Source: Desmonostoc vinosum HA7617-LM4
GTDB taxonomy: Bacteria; Cyanobacteriota; Cyanobacteriia; Cyanobacteriales; Nostocaceae
NCBI GenBank assembly: GCA_019359515.1
Contig: JAHHHC010000016.1
Span: 1 to 64,000 of the forward strand
DNA length: 64,000 nucleotides
Reading direction: 5' to 3'
This document shows positions 54,210 through 64,000 of this stretch, piece by piece. The notes beneath the pieces are model-generated. The model had not been told where the DNA came from, searched no databases, and worked only from the letters and a program-made list of their open reading frames with translations. The position numbers were made by a program, and so were the translations under genes. The stretch's first letter is position 1, and the number at the start of each line of letters is the position of its first letter.

Positions 54210-57038
54210 ATGTTTAATAAAACTGACATGACTAATAGTAAAAATGTTCAGAATGGAGCAGCGTTTATTGCGTCTCAAAAACTCACTGATCATGTAGTAC
54301 AACTTCAGGCTAATCCTGAAAATGTGAATAATTCTTTCCCCAATAATGTAGTAGCCTATTTTAAAAAGCTCAGCTTGGGAACGAAGGCGGTAATTTTGGC
54401 GATCGCAATTGGTACAATACCAGTAGTGACAATAGGTGCGATCGCTTATGGTTTGGGGAGCAAATCGATGTCTAAGCAAATTATTCAATCTCAGCAAACA
54501 GTAGCCACTGATGTCAGCGAGCAAGTAAACCGTTTCATGCTAGGACGATATAGCGATATTCAAACACTAGCAAATCTACCATTTTTGACAAATCTGCAAC
54601 TGAGAGCAAGCACAACCAAAAAAGAAAAACAAGCAGTGCTAGATCGCTTAGTTGAGGCTTATAAAGTTTATGATAATATTGCTGTCTTCGATATTGAAGG
54701 TGACTTAATTGTTCAATCTACAGGCGAAACTCTAGATCACCTCAAAGACAGTAGTTATTTTCAAGACGCTCTTAAAAAAGAGATGACTATTATTAGTCAA
54801 CCAGAAACTGCAAGCAATACAGGGTTATTGAATATCTACATCGCTGCACCTGTGAAAGATGTAGTCACAGGTAATACTATTGGCGTGATGAGAACAAGTA
54901 TGCCCATCAAATATTTGGATGAAGCAATTAAGAATTATGTAGCCAATAAACAGCAATATCATTTACTAAATGCTGCTGGAAAAGTTTTGCTCAGTTCCCA
55001 AAAAACGTTGGTAAATAAAGAAGCCAAAGCAGAGTATCCTGGTTTAGCAAAACTGCTAGCAGCAAAAAAAATAGATAGCGTCACAACAGTGCAAAAAACA
55101 CAGCAAAAGCAAGAATTGCTCAGCTATGTACCATCTCAAAAATTAGAAGGATTACCAAACCTCAACTGGCAAGTACTTCTATCTACAGATACAGTAGTTG
55201 CCTTTGAACCGCAAAGACAGCTGTCATGGATGATAGTTATCGGCACAGTACTAACAGCAGGTATTGTGAGTGCGATCGCAGTGTGGTTGGCTAAACGGAT
55301 TGTACAACCAATTTTGAATGCTAATGCAGCCTTGACAGCAGTTATTCAAGGCGAATTTAATAGTACTCCCCTTCTGGTAGAAACAGCAGATGAATTAGGA
55401 GTATTGAACGCCAATATTAACCAAATAGCCGAGCGATCGCAATTTTTAGTTAAAGAGCAAAAAATGGATGCGGAAGCAACCAAACTCATTGCAGATATTA
55501 CCCTCAAAATTCGCTGCATCATCACAGCAGACTATATATATCAAACAGCAGCTCAAGAAATACGGCAAGCGTTAAAAACAGACCGAGTAATTATTTATAA
55601 ATTTAATCAACACACTTGGGATGGTAACATTGTTGCTGAATCGATAGCTGATGCTTGGCCGCAAATGATTGGATTGTATATTGATGACCCCTATTTTCGT
55701 GAACAGCATCTAGAAACTTATAAAAATAGACAAGTACAAGTAATCAATAATATTTATCAAGACCACAGCTTAAAAAATGCAGATGCTTACACTCAACTCC
55801 TAGAAAGATTTGCCGTCAAAAGTAATTTAATTGCACCGATTATTGTCCAAGAAAAACTCTTGGGTTTACTGATTGTCCATCATTGCGAAACCCCTCGGAT
55901 TTGGCAAAAATCAGAAATTAACCTATTACAACAGATAGCTAATCAAATTGGTTATGCCTTAGAACAAGCCCAACTATTAGAGAAGTTAGAAAAAGCCAGA
56001 AATCATCATACCGAACATGACATTGAAGAAGAGTGGGAACAAAAACAAGCGCTACACCTACAACTCTCCGATTTGCTCAACGCTGTAGAAGGTGCAGCCA
56101 GGGGTGATTTGACAGTGCGTGCAGATGTCACCGCTGGGGAAATAGGTACTGTAGCGGACTTTTTCAACTCAATTGTAGAAAGCCTGCGGGATATCGTCAC
56201 CCAAGTACAACAAGCTGCCAACCAAGTTAATAGTGCCGTCGATTTTAATGAAGGGGCTATTCGCCAGCTAGCAGACGAAGCACTCACCCAAGCCGCCGAA
56301 ATCAACCGTACCCTGAACGCCGTTGACGATATGAAGCAGTCTATCCAAGCCGTAGCCGAAAGTGCCCAAACTGCTGCCACCATTGCCAACCACGCAGCCC
56401 ACACCGCCACAAAAAGTGGACAAGCAATGGACTTAACAGTACACAACATCCTTTCCTTACGGGAAACAGTTGACGAAACCACCAAAAAAGTCAAACGTTT
56501 AGGTGAATCATCGCAACAAATTTCTCGTGTGGTATCTTTAATTAATCAAATCGCCATCCAAACCAACTTACTAGCCATCAACGCCGGTATTGAAGCAGCA
56601 CGTGCAGGTGAAGAAGGGCAAGGTTTTGCCGTAGTTGCCGAAGAAGTAGGCGAACTAGCAGTGCGTAGCGCCGCCGCCACCCAAGAAATTGAACAAATCG
56701 TTGAGAACATCCAACGAGAAACTAGCGAAGTCGTACAAGCAATGGAGGTAGGAACCACCCAAGTCGTAGAAGGCACCTTAATAGTAGAAGAAGCCAAACA
56801 AAATCTGAGTCAAATTTTAGACGTATCGCGTCAAATTGACACCTTAGTCCAGTCGATTTCCGCTGCCACAACATCTCAAGTAGAAACATCACAAACCGTC
56901 AGTCAACTAATGAAAGATATTGCTGCCGTATCACAACGCACTAGCGATTCTTCACGCCTAGTTTCCAAATCTTTACAACAAACCGTAGAAATTTCTCACC
57001 AATTGCAAGAAACTGTGGAAACATTCAAAGTTAGTTAA
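54210..57038 (+). CDS. Methyl-accepting chemotaxis protein with cache, HAMP and cyanobacteriochrome-like GAF
   Basis: 942 residues. Order: cytoplasmic N-tail, TM1 (about 60-85), extracellular cache-like sensor (about 90-340), TM2 (about 345-370), HAMP, GAF (about 425-590), second HAMP and MCP signalling domain (about 690-940, hairpin tip [21 protein letters not shown]). The GAF is closest to cyanobacteriochrome GAFs of PixJ-type photoreceptors ([35 protein letters not shown]), but Cys of the canonical CH motif is Ala526-Tyr527, and the DXCF Cys is Tyr495 in DPYF. It probably does not attach bilin. Co-transcribed with cheW and cheA. Confidence 0.92.
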   Translation: MFNKTDMTNSKNVQNGAAFIASQKLTDHVVQLQANPENVNNSFPNNVVAYFKKLSLGTKAVILAIAIGTIPVVTIGAIAYGLGSKSMSKQIIQSQQTVATDVSEQVNRFMLGRYSDIQTLANLPFLTNLQLRASTTKKEKQAVLDRLVEAYKVYDNIAVFDIEGDLIVQSTGETLDHLKDSSYFQDALKKEMTIISQPETASNTGLLNIYIAAPVKDVVTGNTIGVMRTSMPIKYLDEAIKNYVANKQQYHLLNAAGKVLLSSQKTLVNKEAKAEYPGLAKLLAAKKIDSVTTVQKTQQKQELLSYVPSQKLEGLPNLNWQVLLSTDTVVAFEPQRQLSWMIVIGTVLTAGIVSAIAVWLAKRIVQPILNANAALTAVIQGEFNSTPLLVETADELGVLNANINQIAERSQFLVKEQKMDAEATKLIADITLKIRCIITADYIYQTAAQEIRQALKTDRVIIYKFNQHTWDGNIVAESIADAWPQMIGLYIDDPYFREQHLETYKNRQVQVINNIYQDHSLKNADAYTQLLERFAVKSNLIAPIIVQEKLLGLLIVHHCETPRIWQKSEINLLQQIANQIGYALEQAQLLEKLEKARNHHTEHDIEEEWEQKQALHLQLSDLLNAVEGAARGDLTVRADVTAGEIGTVADFFNSIVESLRDIVTQVQQAANQVNSAVDFNEGAIRQLADEALTQAAEINRTLNAVDDMKQSIQAVAESAQTAATIANHAAHTATKSGQAMDLTVHNILSLRETVDETTKKVKRLGESSQQISRVVSLINQIAIQTNLLAINAGIEAARAGEEGQGFAVVAEEVGELAVRSAAATQEIEQIVENIQRETSEVVQAMEVGTTQVVEGTLIVEEAKQNLSQILDVSRQIDTLVQSISAATTSQVETSQTVSQLMKDIAAVSQRTSDSSRLVSKSLQQTVEISHQLQETVETFKVS

Positions 57039-57202
57039 ATTTGTCCTTAAAAACAGAGAAGAAATATTTTTCTAGCTCCTTATAAAGCTCATAAAATTCC
57101 AACTCTTTCTCTGCGCCTCTGCGCGGCAGTCGCTCATGGGGGAGACCCCAAGACCGCGCTACCTTGCCTCTGCGTGAATAAAAAATGACTAAATAAAAAA
57201 TC

Positions 57203-60163
57203 ATGTCACAGGATAAAGAACTAGAAATACAGATGCAATTTCTGGAAGAAGCAACTGATTATCTAAATACCCTAGAAGGAGTATTATTAGAAATCGACAC
57301 CAGTAACCGCATCGATTTAGAAAAAATAAATGCTGCACTTCGAGCCGCACATTCAATTAAAGGTGGTGCGGGGATGATGGGATATCGTGCGCTAAGTGAT
57401 TTAGCCCATCGATTGGAAGATTCTTTTAAAGTTTTAAAGACTCGCAAAAATTCTTTAGAAATTGATACTCAGCTACAAAGTTTATTATTATCTGGGGTTG
57501 ACTGGCTGCGGCAGATTGTAGACTTGCTCTCAGGGGGGAATGCCGTTGAAGAACAATGGTTAGCAACCTTTTGTTACCCAATTTTTGATGAGTTGCATGA
57601 GCGTTTAGGCGATCCTAGCCCAGAGGACGCCACCACCATGCTATCGCCGGAAGACGGGCAAGACATCATCCCCTTGCTCTTTGAAACCGAGGTTGAGGTA
57701 TGTTTGCAGCGCTTAGAATCTCTGTTAGCAGATAAGGCATATCCTTCCTTACAAGAAGAAATTGTGATGATGGCGGCAGAATTGGGTGGTTTAGGAGAAA
57801 TGCTGCAATTGGCTGCTTTTACCCAGCTTTGTGAGTCCATCACAGGCTACTCAGAAACTGCTAACCCTGATCGCGTTTTAGAAATTGCTCAATTAGCATT
57901 GCAAGCATGGCGGCGATCGCAAGCTTTGGTACTCACCAACCAATTGGATAGTCTACCAACAAAAATTGAGTTAAGCGAAAGTGTTTATGTTCCCAACAGC
58001 TACACTCAATCTGAGCCGTTGTCAATAGCACAAACAGAATTTTTACCTCAGATTTGGCAACCAGAAGTAATTGAGGAAATTGAACCAGAAGAGGAAAAAA
58101 TTGCAGCTAACTTTGCATTGATAAATGCAAATCTGATTGATGACATCAATGTTTTGAGTATTCCAGAGTTAAACACAGTAATTGCTAGAGAAAATACAAT
58201 TACAGATTCTCGCTTTGTAGAACGCAAAGGAGAAATAGTTACTGTTGGGAAAGAACGCGATATTCAAGACAATACTGTCCGAGTTCCCAGTAAACAGCTA
58301 GAGCAAATCAATGATTTATTTGGAGAGCTGATCGTTCAGCGCAATGGGCTAAGTTCGCAACTAGAAAGATTGCATAAACTCGTTCGTAGTCTTGGTCAAA
58401 GAGTGCAAACTCTCGAACGAGAAAATCAAGATCTACGTGCAACTTACAGCAAAATTGTCAATCCAGCGATCGCAGGTAAACAAAGACAAGAGACATTAGA
58501 GGGCAACCATGAATTTGATACTTTAAACCTGCGATCGCAAGAAGTTCTGGAGACCATTGTACAAGTACAAGAGGTCACAACAGATATTCAACTGAGTGTT
58601 GAAGATACAGATCAAATTGCTCGCAAACTTAATAAAACATCCAAGCAACTACAAACTAAGCTCAACCACATTAGGATGCGCCCGCTGTCTGATATAATCG
58701 AGCGTTTTCCTAGAGCATTGCGCGACCTCAATGTCGAATATGGAAAAAATGTTCAACTGAAAATTGAAGGTGGTAATACTTTAATTGAACGCAGCATTTT
58801 AGAGGCTTTAAGTGAGCCATTAATGCACCTGTTAAGAAATGCTTTTGATCATGGTATCGAAGACCCTACCACCCGTCGCACTTTAGGAAAACCGGAACAA
58901 GGATTGATTGAAATTACAGCCACTCACAGCAGTAATCGTACTATGATTAGTATGCGTGATGATGGCCGAGGAATTTCGCTTGAGAAAATTCGTGCCCAGG
59001 CTTTAGCTATGGGATTAGATGCTTCTTTATTAGCTAGTGCTAGTGATGAAGAACTATTATCACTCATATTTGAACCAGGTTTTAGTACCTCCGACCAAGT
59101 AACCGCCTTATCTGGTCGCGGTGTGGGAATGGATGTGGTTCGTAACAACCTCAGACTAATTCGCGGCGATATCAAGGTTGATACTGAGTTAGGAGTTGGC
59201 ACTACCATTACTCTATCAGTACCGTTTACACTTTCTGTAGCGCGGGTTCTCCTAATAGAAATTAACAAGATGCTTTTGGCATTTCCTACAGATGTTGTTG
59301 CCGAAATCTTTTTATTGCAGAACGAGCGAGTGTCAGCAATAGCAGGTAAAGAAATTGTCAATTGGCAAGGAGCGACACTACCACTAATTTACCTTAGTCG
59401 CTATCTAGAATTTAATTGTCCGCGCTATGATAGCCCAGAGTTAGAAACTCCACCAGCAATTAATACTAATAGCGTTTTAGTAGTTACAAGCAACAACCAA
59501 CCAGTAGCGATAAAAGTAGACCGTTGCTGGGGTGAGAGAGAAGTTGCAATTCGCCAAGTTGAGGGCAATATACCTCTACCCCAAGGCTTTAGTAACTGCA
59601 CAGTTATGGGTGATGGTCGAGTTGTAGCACTAGTTAATATCAGCGAATTACTCACTTGGGTAGCTAATAATCAGCTTACCCCCAAAGATCATCAATTACC
59701 ATCAGCAAGATTAAAGACAGCGTTCCTCAATTTTGATGAAGACAAAGCACCAGCACCTCTTGTTAATCAGAAAGGCACAATTTTGATTGTGGATGACTCG
59801 ATTAATGTCCGCCGTTTCTTAGCTTTAACTCTCGAAAAAGGAGGCTATCAAGTAGAACAGGCCAAAGATGGTCAAGATGCCTTAGAAAAACTTCAAAGTG
59901 GCTTGAAAGTCCAAGCAGTAATTTGTGATATTGAAATGCCTCGCCTTGATGGATATGGCTTTTTAGACCGTGTTAACTCCAATACGGACATGAAAAAGAT
60001 TCCAGTTGCGATGCTCACCTCGCGCAGCAGTAATAAACACCGGCAACTTGCAATTCAATTGGGGGCGCGAGCCTACTTTTCTAAACCTTATAATGAACAA
60101 GAATTACTTAAGACTCTAGAGGAGATAATCTATCCTGTAACAGATAGAGCAATATCTAATTAA
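57203..60163 (+). CDS. CheA-type histidine kinase with C-terminal receiver (PixL-like)
   Basis: 986 residues. Hpt domain with His50 (RAAHSIKGGAGMMG); a long low-conservation linker; dimer helices (about 360-500); HATPase (N box LMHLLRNAFDHGIED near 545, G boxes DDGRGIS and GRGVGMDVV); CheW-like regulatory domain (about 673-825); C-terminal receiver with Asp909 (VICDIEMPRLDG). Typical of cyanobacterial hybrid CheA proteins in pilus-motility operons. Separated by 164 bases of repeat from the MCP gene. All catalytic residues present. Confidence 0.92.
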   Translation: MSQDKELEIQMQFLEEATDYLNTLEGVLLEIDTSNRIDLEKINAALRAAHSIKGGAGMMGYRALSDLAHRLEDSFKVLKTRKNSLEIDTQLQSLLLSGVDWLRQIVDLLSGGNAVEEQWLATFCYPIFDELHERLGDPSPEDATTMLSPEDGQDIIPLLFETEVEVCLQRLESLLADKAYPSLQEEIVMMAAELGGLGEMLQLAAFTQLCESITGYSETANPDRVLEIAQLALQAWRRSQALVLTNQLDSLPTKIELSESVYVPNSYTQSEPLSIAQTEFLPQIWQPEVIEEIEPEEEKIAANFALINANLIDDINVLSIPELNTVIARENTITDSRFVERKGEIVTVGKERDIQDNTVRVPSKQLEQINDLFGELIVQRNGLSSQLERLHKLVRSLGQRVQTLERENQDLRATYSKIVNPAIAGKQRQETLEGNHEFDTLNLRSQEVLETIVQVQEVTTDIQLSVEDTDQIARKLNKTSKQLQTKLNHIRMRPLSDIIERFPRALRDLNVEYGKNVQLKIEGGNTLIERSILEALSEPLMHLLRNAFDHGIEDPTTRRTLGKPEQGLIEITATHSSNRTMISMRDDGRGISLEKIRAQALAMGLDASLLASASDEELLSLIFEPGFSTSDQVTALSGRGVGMDVVRNNLRLIRGDIKVDTELGVGTTITLSVPFTLSVARVLLIEINKMLLAFPTDVVAEIFLLQNERVSAIAGKEIVNWQGATLPLIYLSRYLEFNCPRYDSPELETPPAINTNSVLVVTSNNQPVAIKVDRCWGEREVAIRQVEGNIPLPQGFSNCTVMGDGRVVALVNISELLTWVANNQLTPKDHQLPSARLKTAFLNFDEDKAPAPLVNQKGTILIVDDSINVRRFLALTLEKGGYQVEQAKDGQDALEKLQSGLKVQAVICDIEMPRLDGYGFLDRVNSNTDMKKIPVAMLTSRSSNKHRQLAIQLGARAYFSKPYNEQELLKTLEEIIYPVTDRAISN

Positions 60164-60185
60164 TATCAATATATTAAAAAATTTT

Positions 60186-60213
60186 GTAGAGATGCTCTAT
60201 AGGGCGTCTCTAC
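60186..60213 (+). terminator. AGAGACG-family hairpin after cheA
   Basis: GTAGAGATGC and GCGTCTCTAC arms; begins 23 bases after the stop. No long T run. The 60214-60431 stretch otherwise has no supported gene (the frame there is AT-rich and low complexity). Confidence 0.55.
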
Positions 60214-60431
60214 TACATGGGCGATCGCTTTTGCATTTGTTATATTTATCTCAATAGTGGGCATTCTAAAATTAAACAATCTGCTTCATCAATCTCAACA
60301 GTAAATTTCATCTATTTAGAGAGTTTATTTAAAGATTTATTGATACTCTTAAATATTCTTATATTTTTATTTCTTTCATTTTATCTTGAGAGATTTTATC
60401 AGCAAAATAATATTGCGATCGCTACCAACCT

Positions 60432-61703
60432 ATGTTAAATTTACCAAAAAACTCTGGCTTTATCTTAATTATTGATGATAGTCCCACAAACCTCTTAGTA
60501 CTATCACAAATTCTGCAAGGAGCAGATTTATCAATCCGAATCGAAATTGATGGTGAAACTGCCTTAAAGCAACTTGAACAAGATAGTGATCATCCCGAAT
60601 TAATCATACTAGACGTACACATGCCGGGAATTGATGGCTTTGAAACCTGCCGTCGGCTAAAAACAAATCCCCAAACCTGGGATATTCCAGTAATTTTTAT
60701 GACCGCAGCTACGGATATTGCTAGTAAAGTTAAAGGTTTGTCTTTAGGGGCTGTAGATTATGTTACCAAGCCATTTGCTGAGGAAGAAATCTTAGCTAGA
60801 GTCCGAACGCAATTGCAAATGCGCCAATTAAATAAAACCCTCCAACAATGGAATGAGCAATTAGAGCAAAGAGTAGCAGAACGTACTGCTCAGTTACAAA
60901 CGACGCACATGCAATTAATGCAGCAAGAAAAGTTTGCTGCCATTGGTCAATTAGTAGCTGGAGTAGCGCATGAAATCAACAATCCCATCACTTGTATAGT
61001 CAGCAATATTATGCCTGCTTATGAACATATAGCAGGTTTAACAGAGGTTATCAGTCTTTATCATCAGCACTATCCAGTTCCAATCCCCCAAATTCAGCAA
61101 GTTTTAGAAGATCGTGATATTGAGTTTGCTCTACAAGATTTACCCAAAATCCTCAACTCGATGAAATTGAGTGCTGAAAGGATTAAAGAAATATCTGCAT
61201 CATTACGAAATTTTTCTAGAAGCGATTTATCCAGCAAAATATTTGTCAACTTACATGATGGGCTAGATAGCACATTACTAATTTTAGGTCATCGTTTGAA
61301 AGCAAGTGGCGATCGCCCAGAAATTGAAGTCAGCAAAAATTACGGTAAGCTACCCGAAATCGCCTGCTATCCGGGGCTAATGAATCAAGTATTTATGAAC
61401 ATTCTAGCCAATGCGATCGATGCTGTAGAAGACGTGCCAAACCCCACTATTCGCATCTCAACTCAAATGGCAGATTCAGCAACAATATTAATCTTAATTG
61501 CCGATAACGGCGTGGGCATGAGCAAGGAAATTAAACACAGGTTATTTGAGCCATTATTTACAACTAAAGTATTGGGTAAAGGCACCGGTTTAGGATTATC
61601 AATTGCTCGGCAAATTATTGAAGAAAAGCACGATGGTAAGCTGAGCGTTGTATCAGAATTAGGTAAAGGAACAGAGTTTATTTTGAGTTTACCTGTGTTT
61701 TGA
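60432..61703 (+). CDS. Receiver-histidine kinase hybrid
   Basis: 423 residues. Receiver (about 8-130) with IDDS, Asp61 (IILDVHMPGIDG) and Lys in YVTKPFAEE; a coiled coil; HisKA with His180 (GVAHEINNPITC); HATPase with DNGVGMS and KGTGLGLSIA. Similar in layout and in kinase sequence to the 16338 gene (both share a segment like LHDGLDSTLLILGHRLKASG). It follows the chemotaxis operon by 268 bases and may be its output or a separate unit. Confidence 0.9.
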   Translation: MLNLPKNSGFILIIDDSPTNLLVLSQILQGADLSIRIEIDGETALKQLEQDSDHPELIILDVHMPGIDGFETCRRLKTNPQTWDIPVIFMTAATDIASKVKGLSLGAVDYVTKPFAEEEILARVRTQLQMRQLNKTLQQWNEQLEQRVAERTAQLQTTHMQLMQQEKFAAIGQLVAGVAHEINNPITCIVSNIMPAYEHIAGLTEVISLYHQHYPVPIPQIQQVLEDRDIEFALQDLPKILNSMKLSAERIKEISASLRNFSRSDLSSKIFVNLHDGLDSTLLILGHRLKASGDRPEIEVSKNYGKLPEIACYPGLMNQVFMNILANAIDAVEDVPNPTIRISTQMADSATILILIADNGVGMSKEIKHRLFEPLFTTKVLGKGTGLGLSIARQIIEEKHDGKLSVVSELGKGTEFILSLPVF

Positions 61704-61726
61704 ATGGGGACTGGAGAATGAGGAGG

Positions 61727-61837
61727 TAAGCTAATCTGCCTTTAACTTGCATAATCCTTTGCCTCAGAAAGACGCGGGGACGCGGGGACGCGGGGACGTG
61801 GGGACGCGGGGATGCAATTTGAATGATTATTAGCTTA
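61727..61837 (+). repeat. MITE-like dispersed element, copy C (111 bp)
   Basis: Same ends as copies A and B (TAAGCTAAT, ATTAGCTTA), but the central 80 bases are replaced by tandem GACGCGGGG nonamers (about 61771-61814). Confidence 0.75.
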
Positions 61838-61857
61838 AGGGAGGCAGGGAGAGAATA

Positions 61858-61945
61858 AATAATTATGAATTACACGCTTACGCTTCGTAGCGGTAGCGTC
61901 AAGCCTACGGTATAGCTTCGCTTAGAGCGAGGTACGAGCGTCATT
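61858..61945. repeat. GC-rich short repeats
   Basis: Units GCTTCGTAGCGGTAGCGTC, GCTTCGCTTAGAGCGAGGTA and the GAGCGTC vocabulary. No gene. Confidence 0.6.
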
Positions 61946-61965
61946 ATGAATTCCCAATTCCCAAA

Positions 61966-63021
61966 CTAAGCAAACTCTATAGTATCAACAAACCCTAAAA
62001 CATTTTCCTTGATGTACTCGGCTTCTTCTTCAACAGTACCAGGAGTCTCACCATTTAAAAAACTACGCTGACTGCTAACTATATACAAAAAGTCACTATT
62101 AATAAAGGTGAGTAGCCCTCGGTATGCATCTAATCTCGTGGCAGTGCCATTATTTTCTTGCTTGGAAATTGTTGAACCTTTGGGCATATCAACCAATACG
62201 TAATAAGCCCCATCTAAGGTATCTGTCAAATACTCGGTGTGCTTGACAACAGCATTTGGTACATTAGCAAAAATTGCTTGAGGTACATATTTTTCTACTA
62301 GAATTGACTGGAAATAATTTTCCTGTCCTACAGATTCTAGTTCCTCCATTTGTTCTTCAGGAAAAGGATAATAATCGATTCTTAGCAAAACACCAAAGTC
62401 ATCAGAAAAACCGACAACCCCTTCTTGGCTTTGAACTCTACCACCTTGCTGAGGGTCAACTGGAATTGGGACTGCAAAATTACCTAAAGGTGACTCATAA
62501 ACCTGTTGTCCATAGTCGTCTAATGACACTGTGATTTCATCGTCGTCTGCAAATTCTTCGTCTTCTGCTTCTTGAAAAGCAGCGATTACTTCTTTAACAA
62601 TTTCTTCTGCTTCTTCATCCTCAACTTCCAAGGCTTGTTGTAACTTTTTGAGGTAAGGTTGTTTCTGTTCAGGAATAGCAAGTTCTTCCACGTTGTCTAA
62701 AAGTACAATTACCCCAGCGGCAAAACCATCTAATACTAAATCATCTGAAAGTGCATTTTTAGCACCATTAAACAGAGGGCCTATTCCTTCATCTTCCGCA
62801 ATACCTAGCAGCCTATCAACTATTTCTGCTATTTCATCTTCTGAGTATTCTTCAAAGACCTCAAATTCCCAAAGAATACCAGCTAAACCTTCTATATCCA
62901 CATCTTCTATCGATGAATCAGCAATTGCAGAGACAACTGCAATTGCTGCAACTGCTTCTTCTGGACTCAAAGATTCTTCTGTTGTCTTTGGTGAGTTAAA
63001 AACCTTGTCATATTTAGACAT
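61966..63021 (-). CDS. Acidic protein of unknown function, TerB-like N-terminus
   Basis: 351 residues from MSKYDKVFNSPKTTEES (ATG at 63021; a six-codon extension is unlikely). Very acidic: stretches such as EVEDEEAEEIVKEV and AEDEEFADDDEI. The N-terminal 120 residues (LSPEEAVAAIAVVSAIADSS) look like a TerB-type helical domain. The C-terminal half (about 165-350) is a mixed alpha/beta region not recognised. 23 bases from the next gene, so probably co-transcribed after the hydrolase gene at 63045. Confidence 0.7.
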   Translation of the reverse strand: MSKYDKVFNSPKTTEESLSPEEAVAAIAVVSAIADSSIEDVDIEGLAGILWEFEVFEEYSEDEIAEIVDRLLGIAEDEGIGPLFNGAKNALSDDLVLDGFAAGVIVLLDNVEELAIPEQKQPYLKKLQQALEVEDEEAEEIVKEVIAAFQEAEDEEFADDDEITVSLDDYGQQVYESPLGNFAVPIPVDPQQGGRVQSQEGVVGFSDDFGVLLRIDYYPFPEEQMEELESVGQENYFQSILVEKYVPQAIFANVPNAVVKHTEYLTDTLDGAYYVLVDMPKGSTISKQENNGTATRLDAYRGLLTFINSDFLYIVSSQRSFLNGETPGTVEEEAEYIKENVLGFVDTIEFA

Positions 63022-63044
63022 AATTGCTACCTTTATCAAATCAG

Positions 63045-64000
63045 TTAATTAGAGACATACAAAAAGCGATTGGCAATATTTTCGTAAAAACTTGGAGATG
63101 TCCAATAACCTTGGTGTCCTTGATTACCCCAAGATGCTTGATATTGCATTTCCACGTTATCTAGGTTTTCATAGTAATCTAAATGACCGCTAATCGGGTC
63201 TTTCAAGTGGTAATAATTGACCCAATCCACTTGATCTAGTTGATATACTACTGGGTTGTTGGTCAAGTATGGACTTTGCAAAGCAAATTTTGGCTTTACA
63301 CGTAAGGAATTGAGATGTTCTAAAATTCGCTGTCTAATATACTGTCCCTCTTGTACCATTTCTCGGAAGAAAAAAGCAATTTTGTCTAATGGTGAACCAA
63401 AGGTAACTAGTCCTTTAAGCTTACTGAGCAATAAACTTTTACCCTGATCTGCGGAAAGACTTGCTTCAATACATAGGAGGTTTAATGTATCATAGGCAAT
63501 ACAACTACCAAGAGAATGCCCCATTAGTATTACTTGGTCATAATCTGCTTGCTGATCTTTAAGAATTGCTTTTAGTAAAGTTAAGGATTCTGTAAGAATT
63601 TGCTGGCGGATCTTTTGATAAGGTGATTTGGGGTCGGTAATGCTGTAAATAGCAATATCACCAACAAAATTTACTAAAGGTGGAGTGGCAAGTTGTTTAC
63701 TCAGCTTCCATGCTGACTGCAAAAACCAACCACTGAGAAATGGGCCGATAAAAAACAGAATTATCCAAAGCACCAGTCGCAAAAGTGGATATATTAAGTT
63801 AAATAAACGTAAGAATATTGCGAGCCAACGCAGACGGAATGTAAAGAAACTTTTCTTTTTCTTGTTGGCAAGGAGTTCATTTAATAGAGGTTGATTCTCC
63901 TTGCGGCTGTAAAAATCGATTGTGCCATCAAGTGTGCGCTCAGTCCACTGCAATATTTCTGGAACACTAATTTTATTGGCTGTATCAGCTGCCCAATAGT
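63045..64000 (-). CDS. Alpha/beta hydrolase-like protein (partial, start beyond window)
   Basis: The frame is open to the right edge (upstream residues YWAADTANKISVPEILQWTE are in frame), so the start lies outside; the last 300 or so residues are here. A hydrophobic stretch (about 20 residues after FTFRLRWLAIFLRL) may be a membrane anchor. The nucleophile elbow is ILMGHSLGSCIAYD, a lipase/esterase type; a His near HLDYY could complete the triad. Substrate unknown. Adjacent acidic gene suggests a two-gene unit. Confidence 0.78.
   Translation of the reverse strand, partial: YWAADTANKISVPEILQWTERTLDGTIDFYSRKENQPLLNELLANKKKKSFFTFRLRWLAIFLRLFNLIYPLLRLVLWIILFFIGPFLSGWFLQSAWKLSKQLATPPLVNFVGDIAIYSITDPKSPYQKIRQQILTESLTLLKAILKDQQADYDQVILMGHSLGSCIAYDTLNLLCIEASLSADQGKSLLLSKLKGLVTFGSPLDKIAFFFREMVQEGQYIRQRILEHLNSLRVKPKFALQSPYLTNNPVVYQLDQVDWVNYYHLKDPISGHLDYYENLDNVEMQYQASWGNQGHQGYWTSPSFYENIANRFLYVSN

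Noticed and set aside
54210-57038. Bilin-binding photoreceptor
   Set aside because: Both cysteine positions used by cyanobacteriochromes are replaced (Tyr495, Ala526), so no photosensory function is claimed.
60217-60438. 73-codon frame between cheA and the hybrid kinase
   Set aside because: AT-rich, low complexity and overlapping the kinase start; no ribosome site.

Overview
The window is chromosomal DNA from a cyanobacterium, most likely a filamentous, heterocyst-forming member of the Nostocales. The evidence is the 3' end of psbA (photosystem II D1), an ndhA-I-G-E operon, a Rubisco activase carrying an RbcS-like tail, a Mo-nitrogenase C-terminal domain protein, a Pix/Tax/Hmp-type chemotaxis operon, many GCGATCGC (HIP1) octamers, and intergenic spaces full of short GC-rich repeats and MITE-like elements typical of Nostoc/Anabaena genomes. 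The assignment rests on gene content and repeat style; no 16S gene is present.

Layout. 1-6.9 kb: psbA end, bioF, an spp-ruvA pair with overlapping stop/start, a CPBP protease broken by a frameshift in a 9-base homopolymer, a Uma2 gene and a Yip1-like membrane protein. 7.3-9.3 kb: three short paralogous peptides with a shared leader-like N-terminus, each with its own hairpin terminator, two sharing an upstream motif. 9.3-18 kb: rca, then a giant Ser/Thr kinase-ATPase-GAF-histidine kinase followed by a receiver-histidine kinase. 18-23.2 kb: tandem Uma2 genes, then an AraC regulator and an AMIN-TonB receptor (probable iron/siderophore uptake). 23.4-27 kb: transposase remnants, a GNAT, a secreted CAP protein and a Mo-nitrogenase-domain protein. 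27-31.5 kb: an OmpR regulator, a heme-oxygenase-like protein divergent from arsM-arsS (arsenosugar pathway), then two tandem copies of a Yfr1-like small RNA. 31.6-36.3 kb: PanE-like reductase, orphan Nif11 RiPP precursor, PLP enzyme, Uma2. 36.4-43.7 kb: GT39-like glycosyltransferase, truncated RidA, N-acyltransferase, and ndhAIGE running into nadK. 44-51.3 kb: gltA, sixA, DUF29, DHH phosphoesterase, HNH endonuclease, alr, tRNA-Leu. 52-61.7 kb: PATAN-REC, CheY, CheW, MCP, CheA-REC and REC-histidine kinase genes. 62-64 kb: an acidic protein and an alpha/beta hydrolase running off the edge.

Most interesting: (i) the orphan leader-peptide family beside rca; (ii) the tandem duplication of a Yfr1-type sRNA; (iii) a 181-bp structured repeat whose two copies differ by exact inversion of a hairpin loop; (iv) a chemoreceptor with a cyanobacteriochrome-like GAF lacking both bilin-linked cysteines; (v) a frameshift in a homopolymer that would otherwise give an intact CPBP protease. 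Functions were read from motifs and family resemblance by eye; no database search was run.
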